Shown piece after piece: positions 20,096 through 30,079 of a stretch of DNA of 46,785 nt. Position 1 is the stretch's first letter. Each line of letters starts with the position of its first letter. The notes under the pieces are model-generated. The model did not search any database. It was not told where the DNA came from and saw nothing but the letters and a program-made list of their open reading frames with translations. This DNA comes from a virus. Made by a program: the position numbers and the translations under genes. The DNA is taken from IMG/VR virus record IMGVR_UViG_3300028610_000454, positions 1 to 46,785 of that record; one strand, given 5' to 3'.

Positions 20096-23000
20096 TCCAT
20101 ATCCCCTATCCTCATTTCTTGACCAGCCAACAATTTTGCACTTCTCAATAAAGTAGTCATCATTTCGTATTTACCTTCGACATTCTTTGTGTCCCACAAT
20201 GATTCTGTTTCTTTGAACAACTTATTTATATTGGCTGCAACTCTCTTTTTGTATTCTTTATACTGCTCATCATTCAGTCGCCAATTACCAAAAGTCCTAC
20301 TAACTCCACCGACACTGAGTTTTATTTCATTCAAGTCTGCAAGTAGCTTCTTGCTGATGTTTTTCTCCAAAAATCTCTCAGATTTTCGTCCTTCCTGTGC
20401 CTGCCTCATAAGAAATCTGACACTTTCGCTTTCAAACTTTGCTTCCCGCTCCAAATCTACGATGCCAGGATGATTTACTAATATGTCTCTGTCTAATTCG
20501 GTAACTTCAGTCCAAGATAATTGGTCATAATTCTTACCAAAAGTCTGTCTCGAAAGAGAATCTCTCGCCAATTCAAGCTCCGCAAAAGGAGCGATTTCCC
20601 AAGTCTGAACACCAATACCAGTAAATGCCAAGCCCGCACTAATCGGAAGTTGAGCATCTGCGCCTTGAAAACGCCAAGCATCGACTGTATCCTGTATGAA
20701 CAAAGGCACTAAAGATTCAAAGGCAGTTTTGCCTAAGAATTTTGCAGTCGGTTCGACAGGTTCACCGAGAAAAGTTTCGCCGATAAGAATATCAAATCCT
20801 CTGCCAGCCGCAGGTGATAATTTTGTGCGCAAGAATTGGACAACTGTATTATCAATACCAAGACTAATTCTTTCTTTCTTTTTAATTTTTCCCGTACCGG
20901 TGGATTTTATCTCGCCGGAATATATCCGACCTGCTAATGAAGCCATTGGTTGAAATGCGCCCCAATAGTTATATCTAGTATCGCCGACTTTTATCTTGCC
21001 GAAATCAGATGAGCGGGGGTCGGTTTCGACCTCTGCTCCACCCATCTTGGCCATTGCCATAACACCCATACCAGTTGCGAAAAATTCAGCAAGGTCTCTG
21101 GCTATGACCTTTCTCGCTAACAATGAAGTTTTCGGACTAATCAAATCTCCTACAACCTGAACACGAGATACTTGAAATCTCGGCGAAAAGAAAGTTGCGT
21201 TCAATGCCGTTAATGCGCCTGGTTGAAGAGTTTCCAGCGAACCTCTACCAGTAGCGTGATTAACGAACTTAGCATAATCTTGAAAAGCCTTTGAATTTTT
21301 TTTAGGAGTTATGCCCTTTTTAATCCATTTTTGGGCTTGCAAGGCAAATACTTCTCTTCGTTGTTGATTCAGGAATGTTGTAAATGCTCTTTCGGATTGA
21401 GCTATACCAGGAATCTGTTCGGCAATTCGAGACATATACATTTCTTCTTTGGCACTGAGTTTCGCAGCGAATCCAGTAGGAGACGAATGAACACCAAATC
21501 TATCAGCCAGTTTGCCAAACTTTGTTGTCTTTGTAATACGTTCAATATCATCGGCATATTTCAAACTTACCGCAGCCCGCATAGACCTACCAAAAGCCTT
21601 CATAGACGCTACTGGATGCGACACAGAAAAGATAATGCCCTGCCTACCTCCGGCGGATGCATCATAGGATGCTAATATAGCTCTTGGTAGATTGATAATT
21701 TCAAAAGAGACGTCCTGTATAATAGACGATATTGATTGTTTTCTAAATAATGCCTTAGTTAATTCTCTGCCGAATACCGCTTCCAAATTTGCAATTTCGC
21801 TTTTGGTTATAAGAGTTCCTTTTAGCAGTTTATCAAGAGACAAAAAAGCTCTGCCCTTATCAAATCCGACACCAAGTTGAGACGTATTGACCAAATTGAA
21901 TAATACATCTATTTCTTGTGGAGATAAGTTTGAGTTTATCGGAGTGAAATCAGGGATGGGTGCTTTGCCGCTTAATGCGCCTTTCGTAGCCCTTACTAAT
22001 CTTGCGCCTTCGACATTCTTTTGCACAGTAGCTAACTTTGCCGCTTTACGCTGTCGGTCTCGGTGTAATAATAATGCCTTCCTGTTCCGCAAAGGTTTAG
22101 CTTCTTTAATCAACCTAATTAGTTTTTGGGTTACAGTAGCAGCATCGGTTGGATGAGGAACAGTTGTCGATTTTATAGGAATCTTTTTTACTTGTGATGC
22201 GGCCTTATGTAATCTTTTAATCGCCTTGACTTCCGCTCTCGTAAGTTTTGCTCCTTTAGCAAGAGAAGCAGCGTCTTTGGCCGTTGTTGCTGATTGAGAC
22301 ATTTTCATTAGGCCAGCTAACGCTACTGTTTGCAATGCTATATCGCCCACAGGCGCATAATACCAAGGGGCTTCTTGGCCTACTATTCTCTTAAATGAAT
22401 CTGCGCCTACTTCTCCAAAAGATTTTACATCATCGGCAAAGCCAGGCCAGAGTACGAGAGACTTCAAGGCGTCCTTGCCGGATTCAAGGAAATCTGCGAC
22501 TTCTACACCCTCAGTATCTTCACCTGCCAATTGCCTTATGGCTTCAACGGCTAACTTATTTAATTCTTGGGCTTTTTTAATTTCCTCATTTTGCGAAATT
22601 ATTCCCGCTCTTCTCTGATGGGCAAGCCTTGTGATTTCTCGGTTCCTTGCCGCAAAGATTGTATGCCTTTTTATTGGGCCGATAGCCGATTTTGTTAATG
22701 GGTCATACATCATTGCGTGAGTAATAAACTTGAATCCCCTATTAGGAAGCGCATATATATACGATGATGCTTTTAACGCCCATTTTACAGGCTCTCTAAC
22801 AGCGGCTATTTCGTGTTTAAGCAGCTCACCCAAGGGGTCAGGGACGCCCTCAGCGGCCACTGGAGGCTCACTTGGGTCAAATACGTCTATTAACCCATCC
22901 ATATCCTGATATAGAGGACTCTCGTCAAGTTCTCTGGTAAAGTCCATTAACTCTTGACTGAGAATTATCGAGTCGGCTTCAGGTAAAGGGATGTTCTCCT

Positions 23001-23112
23001 GAACGGATAAATCGAAAGTCTTTTCAGCCCTATCAACTACCCCCGCCTGAGATTCCCTGGGTGGTACTATATCTCTTTTCCGGTAATCTTGTAACAGATT
23101 ATCAAGGGTCAT
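20092..23112 (-). CDS. Large internal virion (T7 gp16-like ejection) protein, 1006 aa
   Basis: Very long, Ala/Lys-rich helical protein placed after gp14- and gp15-like genes, the position of the T7 gp16 core/ejection protein. A hydrophobic patch near residue 245-260 (GDIALQTVALAGLMKM) and long helical stretches suit passage through the tail into the cell envelope. No lytic transglycosylase motif is visible at the N-terminus, unlike T7 gp16. Start overlaps the gp15-like stop as ATGA. Confidence 0.75.
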   Translation of the reverse strand: MTLDNLLQDYRKRDIVPPRESQAGVVDRAEKTFDLSVQENIPLPEADSIILSQELMDFTRELDESPLYQDMDGLIDVFDPSEPPVAAEGVPDPLGELLKHEIAAVREPVKWALKASSYIYALPNRGFKFITHAMMYDPLTKSAIGPIKRHTIFAARNREITRLAHQRRAGIISQNEEIKKAQELNKLAVEAIRQLAGEDTEGVEVADFLESGKDALKSLVLWPGFADDVKSFGEVGADSFKRIVGQEAPWYYAPVGDIALQTVALAGLMKMSQSATTAKDAASLAKGAKLTRAEVKAIKRLHKAASQVKKIPIKSTTVPHPTDAATVTQKLIRLIKEAKPLRNRKALLLHRDRQRKAAKLATVQKNVEGARLVRATKGALSGKAPIPDFTPINSNLSPQEIDVLFNLVNTSQLGVGFDKGRAFLSLDKLLKGTLITKSEIANLEAVFGRELTKALFRKQSISSIIQDVSFEIINLPRAILASYDASAGGRQGIIFSVSHPVASMKAFGRSMRAAVSLKYADDIERITKTTKFGKLADRFGVHSSPTGFAAKLSAKEEMYMSRIAEQIPGIAQSERAFTTFLNQQRREVFALQAQKWIKKGITPKKNSKAFQDYAKFVNHATGRGSLETLQPGALTALNATFFSPRFQVSRVQVVGDLISPKTSLLARKVIARDLAEFFATGMGVMAMAKMGGAEVETDPRSSDFGKIKVGDTRYNYWGAFQPMASLAGRIYSGEIKSTGTGKIKKKERISLGIDNTVVQFLRTKLSPAAGRGFDILIGETFLGEPVEPTAKFLGKTAFESLVPLFIQDTVDAWRFQGADAQLPISAGLAFTGIGVQTWEIAPFAELELARDSLSRQTFGKNYDQLSWTEVTELDRDILVNHPGIVDLEREAKFESESVRFLMRQAQEGRKSERFLEKNISKKLLADLNEIKLSVGGVSRTFGNWRLNDEQYKEYKKRVAANINKLFKETESLWDTKNVEGKYEMMTTLLRSAKLLAGQEMRIGDME

Positions 23113-24752
23113 TCGATTGCCTCAATTATCACTTCCGAAGGCGCGCCACGCATAGTCAATTCCCAAACCTTAGCTTTATCGTCTGTAGATAAATCACGCC
23201 AAATATCCTTAAAGTCGATGTTAGGTGGGGTTTTCATTATTGCCCTATCAGGATTTTGGCCGTCAAATTCTTTTAGTAACTGGTCAACTGGCATATCGAG
23301 TTGCTCTGTTAGTATCTCTTGAGCAACATATATTTGCTTTTGAGACCATTCGGGATTCTGGTCAATCTGAGACCTTAACTGTTTCCTGAATCTGCCGTAA
23401 TTCCATCTCTCAGCTTGGTTTTTCTTTATCGCTATATTGAATAAATTTATAGCGGCAATGTCCTTAATTACTTCGGCATTTTGTCTCGCTAATTTTATCG
23501 CACCTAAATCGCTTTCGGTCAGTTCGACTAACGTAGGAAGCGTAGCAGACATAGCATCTGTGAAAGCCCTATTCTGCATTGTTTTCGTAGCTACAATATC
23601 CTTGCTACGGATTGTTCGCTGGTCATCTCTGTCAAGTTCGCCTTTTTTGTCTGCGTACAATTCTTCAAAGGCAGCAGGTGACATTGTACCTCTTTCAACA
23701 GATTCAGATGCACGGGTAAGTTCATCGTAAACATCCTCGTTAGACTCATCTGCTACTTTAGTAGAGTTGATTTTAGAGAAATATGTCGGTATCTTCTCAG
23801 CTGCTTTGATTTTATCCTCATCGGAAATTGTCGGGTCGGCATCTATCGTATCTATCATAGCATCAATATCAACGTCCCCGTCTCGTATCTTGCCATAAGC
23901 ATCTACTATTGCAGCGTTTACAGCAATCTCAGAATCCGATACGGCTTTTTCGCCAACGGAATTTGCATAATCTCGAATAGCCTCCAAGTCTGTATTAGAT
24001 AATAAAGCAAATTCATCAAGTGCTTTCTTACCGGCCTTTCTTGCCTTAAGTTCGGCGTCAATAAAACTTTTCATTAGCTCCGGCTTGACGGCGGCCTTGT
24101 CCATTAAATCTTTTTTAGCATTTTCCACCATCTCCTTAGTGGCCCGCTCTTCTAACTCTTCCTTAAATTTAGCGGCTTCAGCAAGAGGCATATTCTTGAG
24201 TTGTTCATCCAGTAAAACTTCTGCTTCGGCTATAGAACTTACATCTCCTTCAATGAGTGCAGTTTCATATGCCTCTGAAGTCTTTATGAGGGCATCTCTA
24301 TTCGTAGCTTGGATATTGGCTAATTCAGCTATATCAGTAAATCTGTCAGCTTTTATATTTGTATTGCTATTTACTATTTCTCTTGCATCTGGAGATAAAT
24401 CTAACTGACTAACTTTTGCTCTTGCCTTATTTAGTTCATCTAACCTGATAGCTTTGTGTTCAGTTAATGGTTTACCAATTATCCTTAAAGCATATTCCCT
24501 TTCAGCGTTATCCATTATGGCATTTGCATCTGTAATTCCTATCCTGTCCTGAGCATCACGTTTACGCTTGGCAAGTTCTTGTTTGACCTTTCTCTCTTGC
24601 TCAAGTTTCAAGCCTATATCTTTTGCCGTTTCACCTGCAATCCTCAAAGCCTCTGCGCTCGAAATATCGGCAGGAAAACTTCTTGGGTCAACAAGCTGTG
24701 CCTGCGGTACTGGTATCTGTCCTTCAGATGTAAAACGCTCTACTCTTGCCAA
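23109..24752 (-). CDS. Internal virion protein (T7 gp15-like), 547 aa
   Basis: N-terminus MARVERFTSEGQIPVPQAQL, then almost continuous charged Ala-rich helix (EALRIAGETAKDIGLKLEQE...). Gene order gp13-14-15-16 supports assignment as the helical ejection-tube protein. Shorter than T7 gp15 (747 aa). Confidence 0.7.
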   Translation of the reverse strand: MARVERFTSEGQIPVPQAQLVDPRSFPADISSAEALRIAGETAKDIGLKLEQERKVKQELAKRKRDAQDRIGITDANAIMDNAEREYALRIIGKPLTEHKAIRLDELNKARAKVSQLDLSPDAREIVNSNTNIKADRFTDIAELANIQATNRDALIKTSEAYETALIEGDVSSIAEAEVLLDEQLKNMPLAEAAKFKEELEERATKEMVENAKKDLMDKAAVKPELMKSFIDAELKARKAGKKALDEFALLSNTDLEAIRDYANSVGEKAVSDSEIAVNAAIVDAYGKIRDGDVDIDAMIDTIDADPTISDEDKIKAAEKIPTYFSKINSTKVADESNEDVYDELTRASESVERGTMSPAAFEELYADKKGELDRDDQRTIRSKDIVATKTMQNRAFTDAMSATLPTLVELTESDLGAIKLARQNAEVIKDIAAINLFNIAIKKNQAERWNYGRFRKQLRSQIDQNPEWSQKQIYVAQEILTEQLDMPVDQLLKEFDGQNPDRAIMKTPPNIDFKDIWRDLSTDDKAKVWELTMRGAPSEVIIEAIE

Positions 24753-24758
24753 TTTAAT

Positions 24759-25358
24759 TTACCTCGGTAATACTGTTGCACCGCCTGAAAACGTAGAAAA
24801 CCTTTGTTGTGTCGTAAAAGCCGGTGTCGTACCAAACGTGCTTGGCGAACCTGCTGTTGAAGCATCAATCCCAGGCGGAGTTCTTAAAAGAGCAGCCGTA
24901 CCCGCCGCACTAAGTAATGAACCCGTAGCCTTAATATAAGACAGTCTTTGTGCCTGCTTACCTAAAGTCTTTGCCCAACGGCCTTGAGCGGCTATGATAA
25001 CACCTCTTTCTCGCAACGCACCTGCCCTGAATACTCCCCTTCTGAGGGCTAAGTTTCTTTCTATAGAAAACTGGGTTGCTGTATCCACAAGCGCAGCTAA
25101 GGTAGCACCTGCAAGGCCGGTTGCCTGCTTGCCTATTACTGCCAACTGCCTTGCCTGGAATATCTTCTGCTTGCGGACAATACGTCTCTCTTCTAAGCGA
25201 GAAGCGGCTTCTTCGGCTTTGGCTTGGCGGTTCAGGGACTCTTGATTTCTTAACGCTATCTTCTTAGCAAACGAACCTTGAGCCTTGGCTATACGCCCTT
25301 CTTGTATCTGTCCTGCGGCCATCAAACCGCCACCTATTAGTATTGCTGCTGGAGCCAT
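24759..25358 (-). CDS. Internal virion protein (T7 gp14-like), 199 aa
   Basis: Begins MAPAAILIGGGLMAAGQIQE, a hydrophobic N-terminal segment followed by a long Ala/Gln/Arg helix, with a second weak hydrophobic part near residues 80-95. This matches the membrane-inserting gp14 class. T7 gp14 is 196 aa. Sits directly upstream of the gp15-like gene. Confidence 0.75.
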   Translation of the reverse strand: MAPAAILIGGGLMAAGQIQEGRIAKAQGSFAKKIALRNQESLNRQAKAEEAASRLEERRIVRKQKIFQARQLAVIGKQATGLAGATLAALVDTATQFSIERNLALRRGVFRAGALRERGVIIAAQGRWAKTLGKQAQRLSYIKATGSLLSAAGTAALLRTPPGIDASTAGSPSTFGTTPAFTTQQRFSTFSGGATVLPR

Positions 25359-25768
25359 TAAGTTATCGTATATTTATAATAGATATTACCTTTGTACTTT
25401 TGAGATTCACCTGTTTTCTTCAAGCCTATCATTCTTGCGAGTTTATCACCTTTGCAGAAGTCCTTTACTATGTAAGTTGAAATCTCTATCTCACCTATAG
25501 AATCCACCATAGCAGTATAAGTCTCTCGGATAGTTCTTGCCCATGTATAAGCTGCTTTCCTGCACTTCTTGGACACTTTTACCCATATCAGACCTTCGGT
25601 ATCGGAAATAAAAGTAATACCACCACAACCCATTATCTTACCATCCTCTATTGCAGTTACAGCTACGCTTCGTTTCCCTACTTGAAGATTCGGCAATAAA
25701 GGCGAGAATGGTTCTACGGCATCTTTAATTTTCGCCCAGTCGGAGTCTTTGTATAATCTCATTATCAC
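25358..25768 (-). CDS. GNAT-fold protein (T7 gp13-like), 136 aa
   Basis: MIMRLYKDSDWAKI...VAVTAIEDGKIMGCGGITF...GLIWVKVSKKC shows the beta-strand arrangement of an acetyltransferase fold, as in T7 gp13, which occupies the same place between tail tube and core genes. The CoA-binding RxxGxG/A loop is not convincing, so it may be structural. ATGA overlap with the upstream gene. Confidence 0.7.
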   Translation of the reverse strand: MIMRLYKDSDWAKIKDAVEPFSPLLPNLQVGKRSVAVTAIEDGKIMGCGGITFISDTEGLIWVKVSKKCRKAAYTWARTIRETYTAMVDSIGEIEISTYIVKDFCKGDKLARMIGLKKTGESQKYKGNIYYKYTIT

Positions 25769-26424
25769 ACCTCCACCTCTGTTATCGTAGCTAAGACCGT
25801 AAAGGGTACGGGGTCATCGGATAGAATAGTTGTGTAGTTATCCTCATTAAACCCGCCTTCGGTAGCCCGCTTGTTCGCATCTGTATCGGCAGAATCCGTA
25901 CTGTAAACTGCTTCTATAGGTTTTAGGTACTCCGTACCGCCGTATTCTGTACCCGCAGAGCCTAACAGCGACCTGATATATCTTACAGTTACCGAGATTA
26001 CCCGCTTGATTTTGGTCTGCAATGCGCTCGGAACTTGCGGTACGGCAAGCCTCATAGACCTTCCCTTCATTATGTAAGAAAGACCTACTTGATATGTATA
26101 TACCGTTGAGGCTATTGTAATTGAGCCACCTGAAACAATTTCCGTTCCAACTACATTACCACCTGCCGTTACCTTGACAGTTTCTCCTTCAAGATGGCCA
26201 AGACCGGTTATAGTCGTTACGCCAGTAACGCCGACCTCTCTGATAAATCCATCTGTTACGGTTTCTGAAAACTGAATTAGCGTAGCACCGCCAGACGTAG
26301 TTGCTAACTTAAAAGAATCAGAGTCTTTGTCGGAAACATAATAGTTGGCATCCAACCAGGATACATATACTTGGTCATCGTCAGAGTAACCGTGATTAGG
26401 CAAATATACCAAAAGGTCGCTCAT
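25765..26424 (-). CDS. C-terminal part of the gp12-like tail tubular protein as a separate gene, 219 aa
   Basis: The segment GLGHLEGETVKVTAGGNVVG followed by GGSITIASTVYTYQVGLSY is the block normally found near the C-terminus of gp12-like tail proteins. The N-terminal NHGYSDDDQVYVSW...SFKL matches a module also present in the long gp12-like protein (AHGLADGEWVYVED). The gene thus looks like the detached end of 27335-29545, separated by an endonuclease gene and a 142-aa gene. Confidence 0.65.
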   Translation of the reverse strand: MSDLLVYLPNHGYSDDDQVYVSWLDANYYVSDKDSDSFKLATTSGGATLIQFSETVTDGFIREVGVTGVTTITGLGHLEGETVKVTAGGNVVGTEIVSGGSITIASTVYTYQVGLSYIMKGRSMRLAVPQVPSALQTKIKRVISVTVRYIRSLLGSAGTEYGGTEYLKPIEAVYSTDSADTDANKRATEGGFNEDNYTTILSDDPVPFTVLATITEVEV

Positions 26425-26437
26425 ATCATATTATCTC

Positions 26438-26866
26438 CTAACTGAAGTCCACCGGCGCCCCAACCGATGGGTTAAGCGAAGTCCATGTTATTGTCGGAGT
26501 ACCAGTGGCGGTAACCTCGAAATACTTATTCTTGCCCACGAAAAATGATATGAAAGCATCGTTGGCAACATTGCCCTGAACAGTCGTCTGTGCCACTTTC
26601 GTACCAGCGCCAGCAGGGTCGCTTGTAGCTCCAACATATCCAATCAAAGCAGCCTGGTCGTTTAAGCTAAAAGCAGTAACGAATCCAGAACCTTGAGCTT
26701 TGTAGGCGTGAACTTTTAGCATTGCATTAGCTTCTGAATCGAGAAGTGTGGGGCTACCACCGTCCGTTATGTCGTGCTTACCATCCGTTTTATGTTCAAC
26801 GGCAAGATACGCAAGCATCTTAGTATTCCAGTCTGTAGCACCATTCGCAGGCCATTGTGCGCACAT
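26438..26866 (-). CDS. Virion-type hypothetical protein, 142 aa
   Basis: Low-Cys, Ala/Gly/Thr-rich beta protein (AQWPANGATDWNTKMLAYL...GKHDITDGG) resembling tail-fibre modules. Lies between the HNH gene and the detached gp12-like C-terminal part, so it may be a fibre or adaptor on the nozzle. Family not assigned. Confidence 0.6.
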   Translation of the reverse strand: MCAQWPANGATDWNTKMLAYLAVEHKTDGKHDITDGGSPTLLDSEANAMLKVHAYKAQGSGFVTAFSLNDQAALIGYVGATSDPAGAGTKVAQTTVQGNVANDAFISFFVGKNKYFEVTATGTPTITWTSLNPSVGAPVDFS

Positions 26867-26870
26867 AATA

Positions 26871-27338
26871 TTACTCCTTATTCAAATAATTTATTGCACT
26901 TGACAAAGCTGTTTTGTCCTCAAAAAAGCATCCAATGCCTATATTGCAATAATCACAAAGTAATCCCCTCACCTCATCAGTATCGTGATTGTGGTCAACA
27001 CGCAACCGCTTGCCTCCCTTGTTTGGTTTCCCACAAATAGCACAAACACCGCCTTGTTTTTCACAGATTTCGTCATATTCTGTAAGTGTCATATTGTAAT
27101 TTGCTTTTAATCTATATCCGAGTTTTCGCCTTGCATATTCAGGGCTTTTTCTATATTCTCTCTCCCACTCAATTTTTCTCTTTCTGGCATCTTCGTTATT
27201 AAAAATATAGTTTTGCCTTTTTATATTCTCACAATTTCTACAACTTCCACGAAGCCCTAATGCACCATGAGGATGTTTATTGTAAAGGCTAATTTCCAAA
27301 TCTCTTTTACATGTATTACATTTCTTGGTCGCCCTCAT
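26871..27338 (-). CDS. Recombination endonuclease VII-type HNH protein, 155 aa
   Basis: N-terminal KKCNTCKRDLEISLYNKHPHG...CRNCENIKR zinc knuckles, then the Endo VII core LTEYDEICEKQGGVCAICGK, LRVDHNHDTDEVRGLLCDY, CNIGIG. In T4 Endo VII this fold resolves branched DNA; stand-alone copies act as homing nucleases. The start at 27338 overlaps the stop of the gp12-like gene as ATGA. Its position inside the virion genes indicates mobility. Confidence 0.9.
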   Translation of the reverse strand: MRATKKCNTCKRDLEISLYNKHPHGALGLRGSCRNCENIKRQNYIFNNEDARKRKIEWEREYRKSPEYARRKLGYRLKANYNMTLTEYDEICEKQGGVCAICGKPNKGGKRLRVDHNHDTDEVRGLLCDYCNIGIGCFFEDKTALSSAINYLNKE

Positions 27339-29545
27339 GCTGTAACGCCTCCACATAAAGAAGAATTGCACAAACCAGCGTTGCAACGAACCGTATCAGA
27401 TGCAAGAATGATGGATTGTGCTGTAAACGCAGAAGAAACAATAGTCGCACTGTCAAGCATCATGGCCTCATCGATTTCATCAAAGAATCTCGTCGCAAAT
27501 CGCTCGACATATCTTACCGTAACACTATTTATGACTCTGCGAACAGAAACCCAAACCTCGTCTTCTATTGAACCATGAATAACCGCCACGCTCTCAAAGA
27601 ATCCCACGGGCATTTCCACGCCAATAGAGTTCTGTGTTATATGCCTCGCCCAACCGGCTACCTCTTCTTTCGGGTCGTAAGTAAACGACAAAAGAACGCC
27701 ATCCGTTCTTATTACCCAAATAATAGAGTCCGGAACTCTCTGAACAGCCATATTCGTAGGCTGAGAGTCTAAGAGGCCATAGGCAAGAAGCGTGGCATCA
27801 TCGACAATAAAGTTTTCAGTTACAGAGTCGAATTTCATCGCCCCTAACTTCTTGCCCTGCCTCTGAAGAAAGAAAATGCTATCGTTGAGCATTACAGGCT
27901 GAATCGAGCCTGAAGAAAACCCCGTCTGCGGTGTGCTCTTTTTGTCCAAAGGCGTTATTGGGTCTTCCGGATTCTGAGCAGAAAAACTGTACTCTCTATT
28001 GGCCGCTCCTATTGCCATAACCCTACGAGACATCATCCATTGAATCTGAGATACTTCATTGTCTTTTACTGTTGCTGTTACAGCTTCGTTGTCAAGACCG
28101 GTTGTAAATGCCATATTCTCATACAGGCCGGACTGGGACGACCACTTCTTATCCGGGTCGTTTGTGCTGGAAGCCCACCACAATCTATCTTCGTGAAATC
28201 CTACCGTCCTGGGGAAGCCTCTATATGTTGACCATGCCCCCTCCGCCCACATCGAAGTCGTTGCAGACGTACCGGAATCATTAGTAAGAATCGGGTCAAC
28301 AACAGTGCAAATTACTACTGTAGCAGATGTGAAATCTGTTATTTTCACAATACCATAGTTGATAATCTCTTTGGCTGTCAACGTGCCGTTAATAGTATTG
28401 TCTGAGCGAGTCATTGCATAATAAACATCATCCTCATCTTCCGTCCATGAAAAAGCTGTAGCCGCTCTGAATGAGCGATAAGTCTGCCATTTACCATTAG
28501 AAGTCTTGCGCCACAACTGCGCCATCTTTCCGGTAGCTATTGGCTCAAAAGAGACCGTGGCATTGCCTTTAATTTTAATAGCCCCTGAAGCATAAGTTTG
28601 TAAGGTCGGAACTACATTAGTGTCTTTGGCGAAAGTGTCCGTATCGTTATTTACATCTTTGGTATGCTTGACAAGCCATAAGGCCCCAACTTGATTGATA
28701 TTGAACGGCTCATTACCTGCACCCGTAGCGGTTAGTGTTCCTGTAGTGTCCTTCGGAAAGTAATAGTCTGCCTCAGCCGTACCGCCTGTTCGGGCAAACT
28801 GTACCAAAGAAGCATCGGTTGTATTCTCTGTTAGAAACGGCCCGCCTGTAAACGGAACGTCAGTTATCGTCCAATCCAGAGTATCAAGACGCGAAAGTTT
28901 TTTAGGAAACACATCACTGTGGGCGATATACATTACATCTGCCGATTGCGTAACGTGAACATTAAACGCCCGTGCCGAAGTATATGGCGAGACTATTTGA
29001 TAGACTCTTTTACATGAGCCCAGCGCCCCGCCGACACCAATTCCAGTTCCATCAATATCGTTACCCTCGGTATCTTGCAAGGTAAACTTTGTCACCCCAC
29101 CCGCTCCTGTTACGGTTATCTGATAGATTTTGTCATTAAGAGAGGTCGCGGTATCTATATCTTCGACATAAACCCATTCGCCATCGGCAAGGCCGTGAGC
29201 GGCGTCCGTCGTAACTAAAACAGGGTCATCTTCGGTAGTTGAAGCAATCTCTATATCACCCTCATATACTCTATCATCGTCTTTGTAAAATCTTAATAAT
29301 AGATTACTAAACTCAAGAACTAAAGCATCGGAAACAGAAAACTCAAAAGGTAACAGATTGCACTTATTCGGGGCCTTAGCGATATATTCCGTACCCGGTC
29401 TCTTAGTAAACCCGCCGTGAGGTAAAACAAGGGCATTGATAAGTTTGGACGCGCCGTTGTAATACTTGTTCAGGTCGGTACGACCGTCCATGTACTGAGA
29501 TAGTTCTCCAGCATTCCAGGCATTTTTTATAAGTTTTTGCGGCAT
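27335..29545 (-). CDS. Tail tubular protein B (T7 gp12-like), 736 aa
   Basis: N-terminus QKLIKNAWNAGELSQYMDGR, YNGASKLINALVLPHGGFTK and RPGTEYIA are the signature of gp12-like nozzle proteins. Internal modules include AHGLADGEWVYVEDID and the WWASSTNDPDKKW...SGLYENM block. The C-terminus ends in an odd Cys-rich stretch (CNAGLCNSSLCGG) soon after the YVERFATRFFDEIDEAMMLD motif, where related proteins continue. The missing part appears to be at 25765-26424. Confidence 0.88.
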   Translation of the reverse strand: MPQKLIKNAWNAGELSQYMDGRTDLNKYYNGASKLINALVLPHGGFTKRPGTEYIAKAPNKCNLLPFEFSVSDALVLEFSNLLLRFYKDDDRVYEGDIEIASTTEDDPVLVTTDAAHGLADGEWVYVEDIDTATSLNDKIYQITVTGAGGVTKFTLQDTEGNDIDGTGIGVGGALGSCKRVYQIVSPYTSARAFNVHVTQSADVMYIAHSDVFPKKLSRLDTLDWTITDVPFTGGPFLTENTTDASLVQFARTGGTAEADYYFPKDTTGTLTATGAGNEPFNINQVGALWLVKHTKDVNNDTDTFAKDTNVVPTLQTYASGAIKIKGNATVSFEPIATGKMAQLWRKTSNGKWQTYRSFRAATAFSWTEDEDDVYYAMTRSDNTINGTLTAKEIINYGIVKITDFTSATVVICTVVDPILTNDSGTSATTSMWAEGAWSTYRGFPRTVGFHEDRLWWASSTNDPDKKWSSQSGLYENMAFTTGLDNEAVTATVKDNEVSQIQWMMSRRVMAIGAANREYSFSAQNPEDPITPLDKKSTPQTGFSSGSIQPVMLNDSIFFLQRQGKKLGAMKFDSVTENFIVDDATLLAYGLLDSQPTNMAVQRVPDSIIWVIRTDGVLLSFTYDPKEEVAGWARHITQNSIGVEMPVGFFESVAVIHGSIEDEVWVSVRRVINSVTVRYVERFATRFFDEIDEAMMLDSATIVSSAFTAQSIILASDTVRCNAGLCNSSLCGGVTA

Positions 29546-30079
29546 TTAGAAAGACCTGTAAAGAGCGGTAGCAACCTCTATATCAACCGTACTATCAGCA
29601 GTAAAAAGACCTAATACATAACGATAACCTGTAAGGTCTAACGTAACTGAACATACACGGTCTCCACCACCAGCACCATCGGCAACTGTTATTGTTTTCA
29701 TGTGTGTCGAAGTAACAACAGCTTGGTCGCACCATAATTCGGTTGCGGTAGCAGACACCTGTCCCAAGCCGACAGTCCACACAATAGAGGCTATGAGTTG
29801 CATTGGCCCTGCTTCTGCCGCTCCATAAACTTTTTCTGTGAAATCATCGGCGTTAGCTGCTGACGTGGTATGGACAATAATAGAGAAATTATTGACCTTT
29901 AAGTGTTTACCAGCGCCGTCAAGAGTGTGCAAATCAATTGCGCCGGTAGGCTTGGCTGTGGGTGATGTTATAGGAAAATACCCTGTCGCCGCAGCCAAAT
30001 CGGTATCCTGCGTATCGTGAAGGTTAGCGATTGTGTGAAAGATTTTGTAGGACGATAGCCCTGTCGTTAATGTTGCCAT
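29546..30079 (-). CDS. Virion-type hypothetical protein, 177 aa
   Basis: Ala/Thr/Gly-rich beta protein (MATLTTGLSSYKIFHTIANL...), placed between the lectin-like and gp12-like genes. Probably a head or tail decoration component; no family recognised. Confidence 0.65.
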   Translation of the reverse strand: MATLTTGLSSYKIFHTIANLHDTQDTDLAAATGYFPITSPTAKPTGAIDLHTLDGAGKHLKVNNFSIIVHTTSAANADDFTEKVYGAAEAGPMQLIASIVWTVGLGQVSATATELWCDQAVVTSTHMKTITVADGAGGGDRVCSVTLDLTGYRYVLGLFTADSTVDIEVATALYRSF

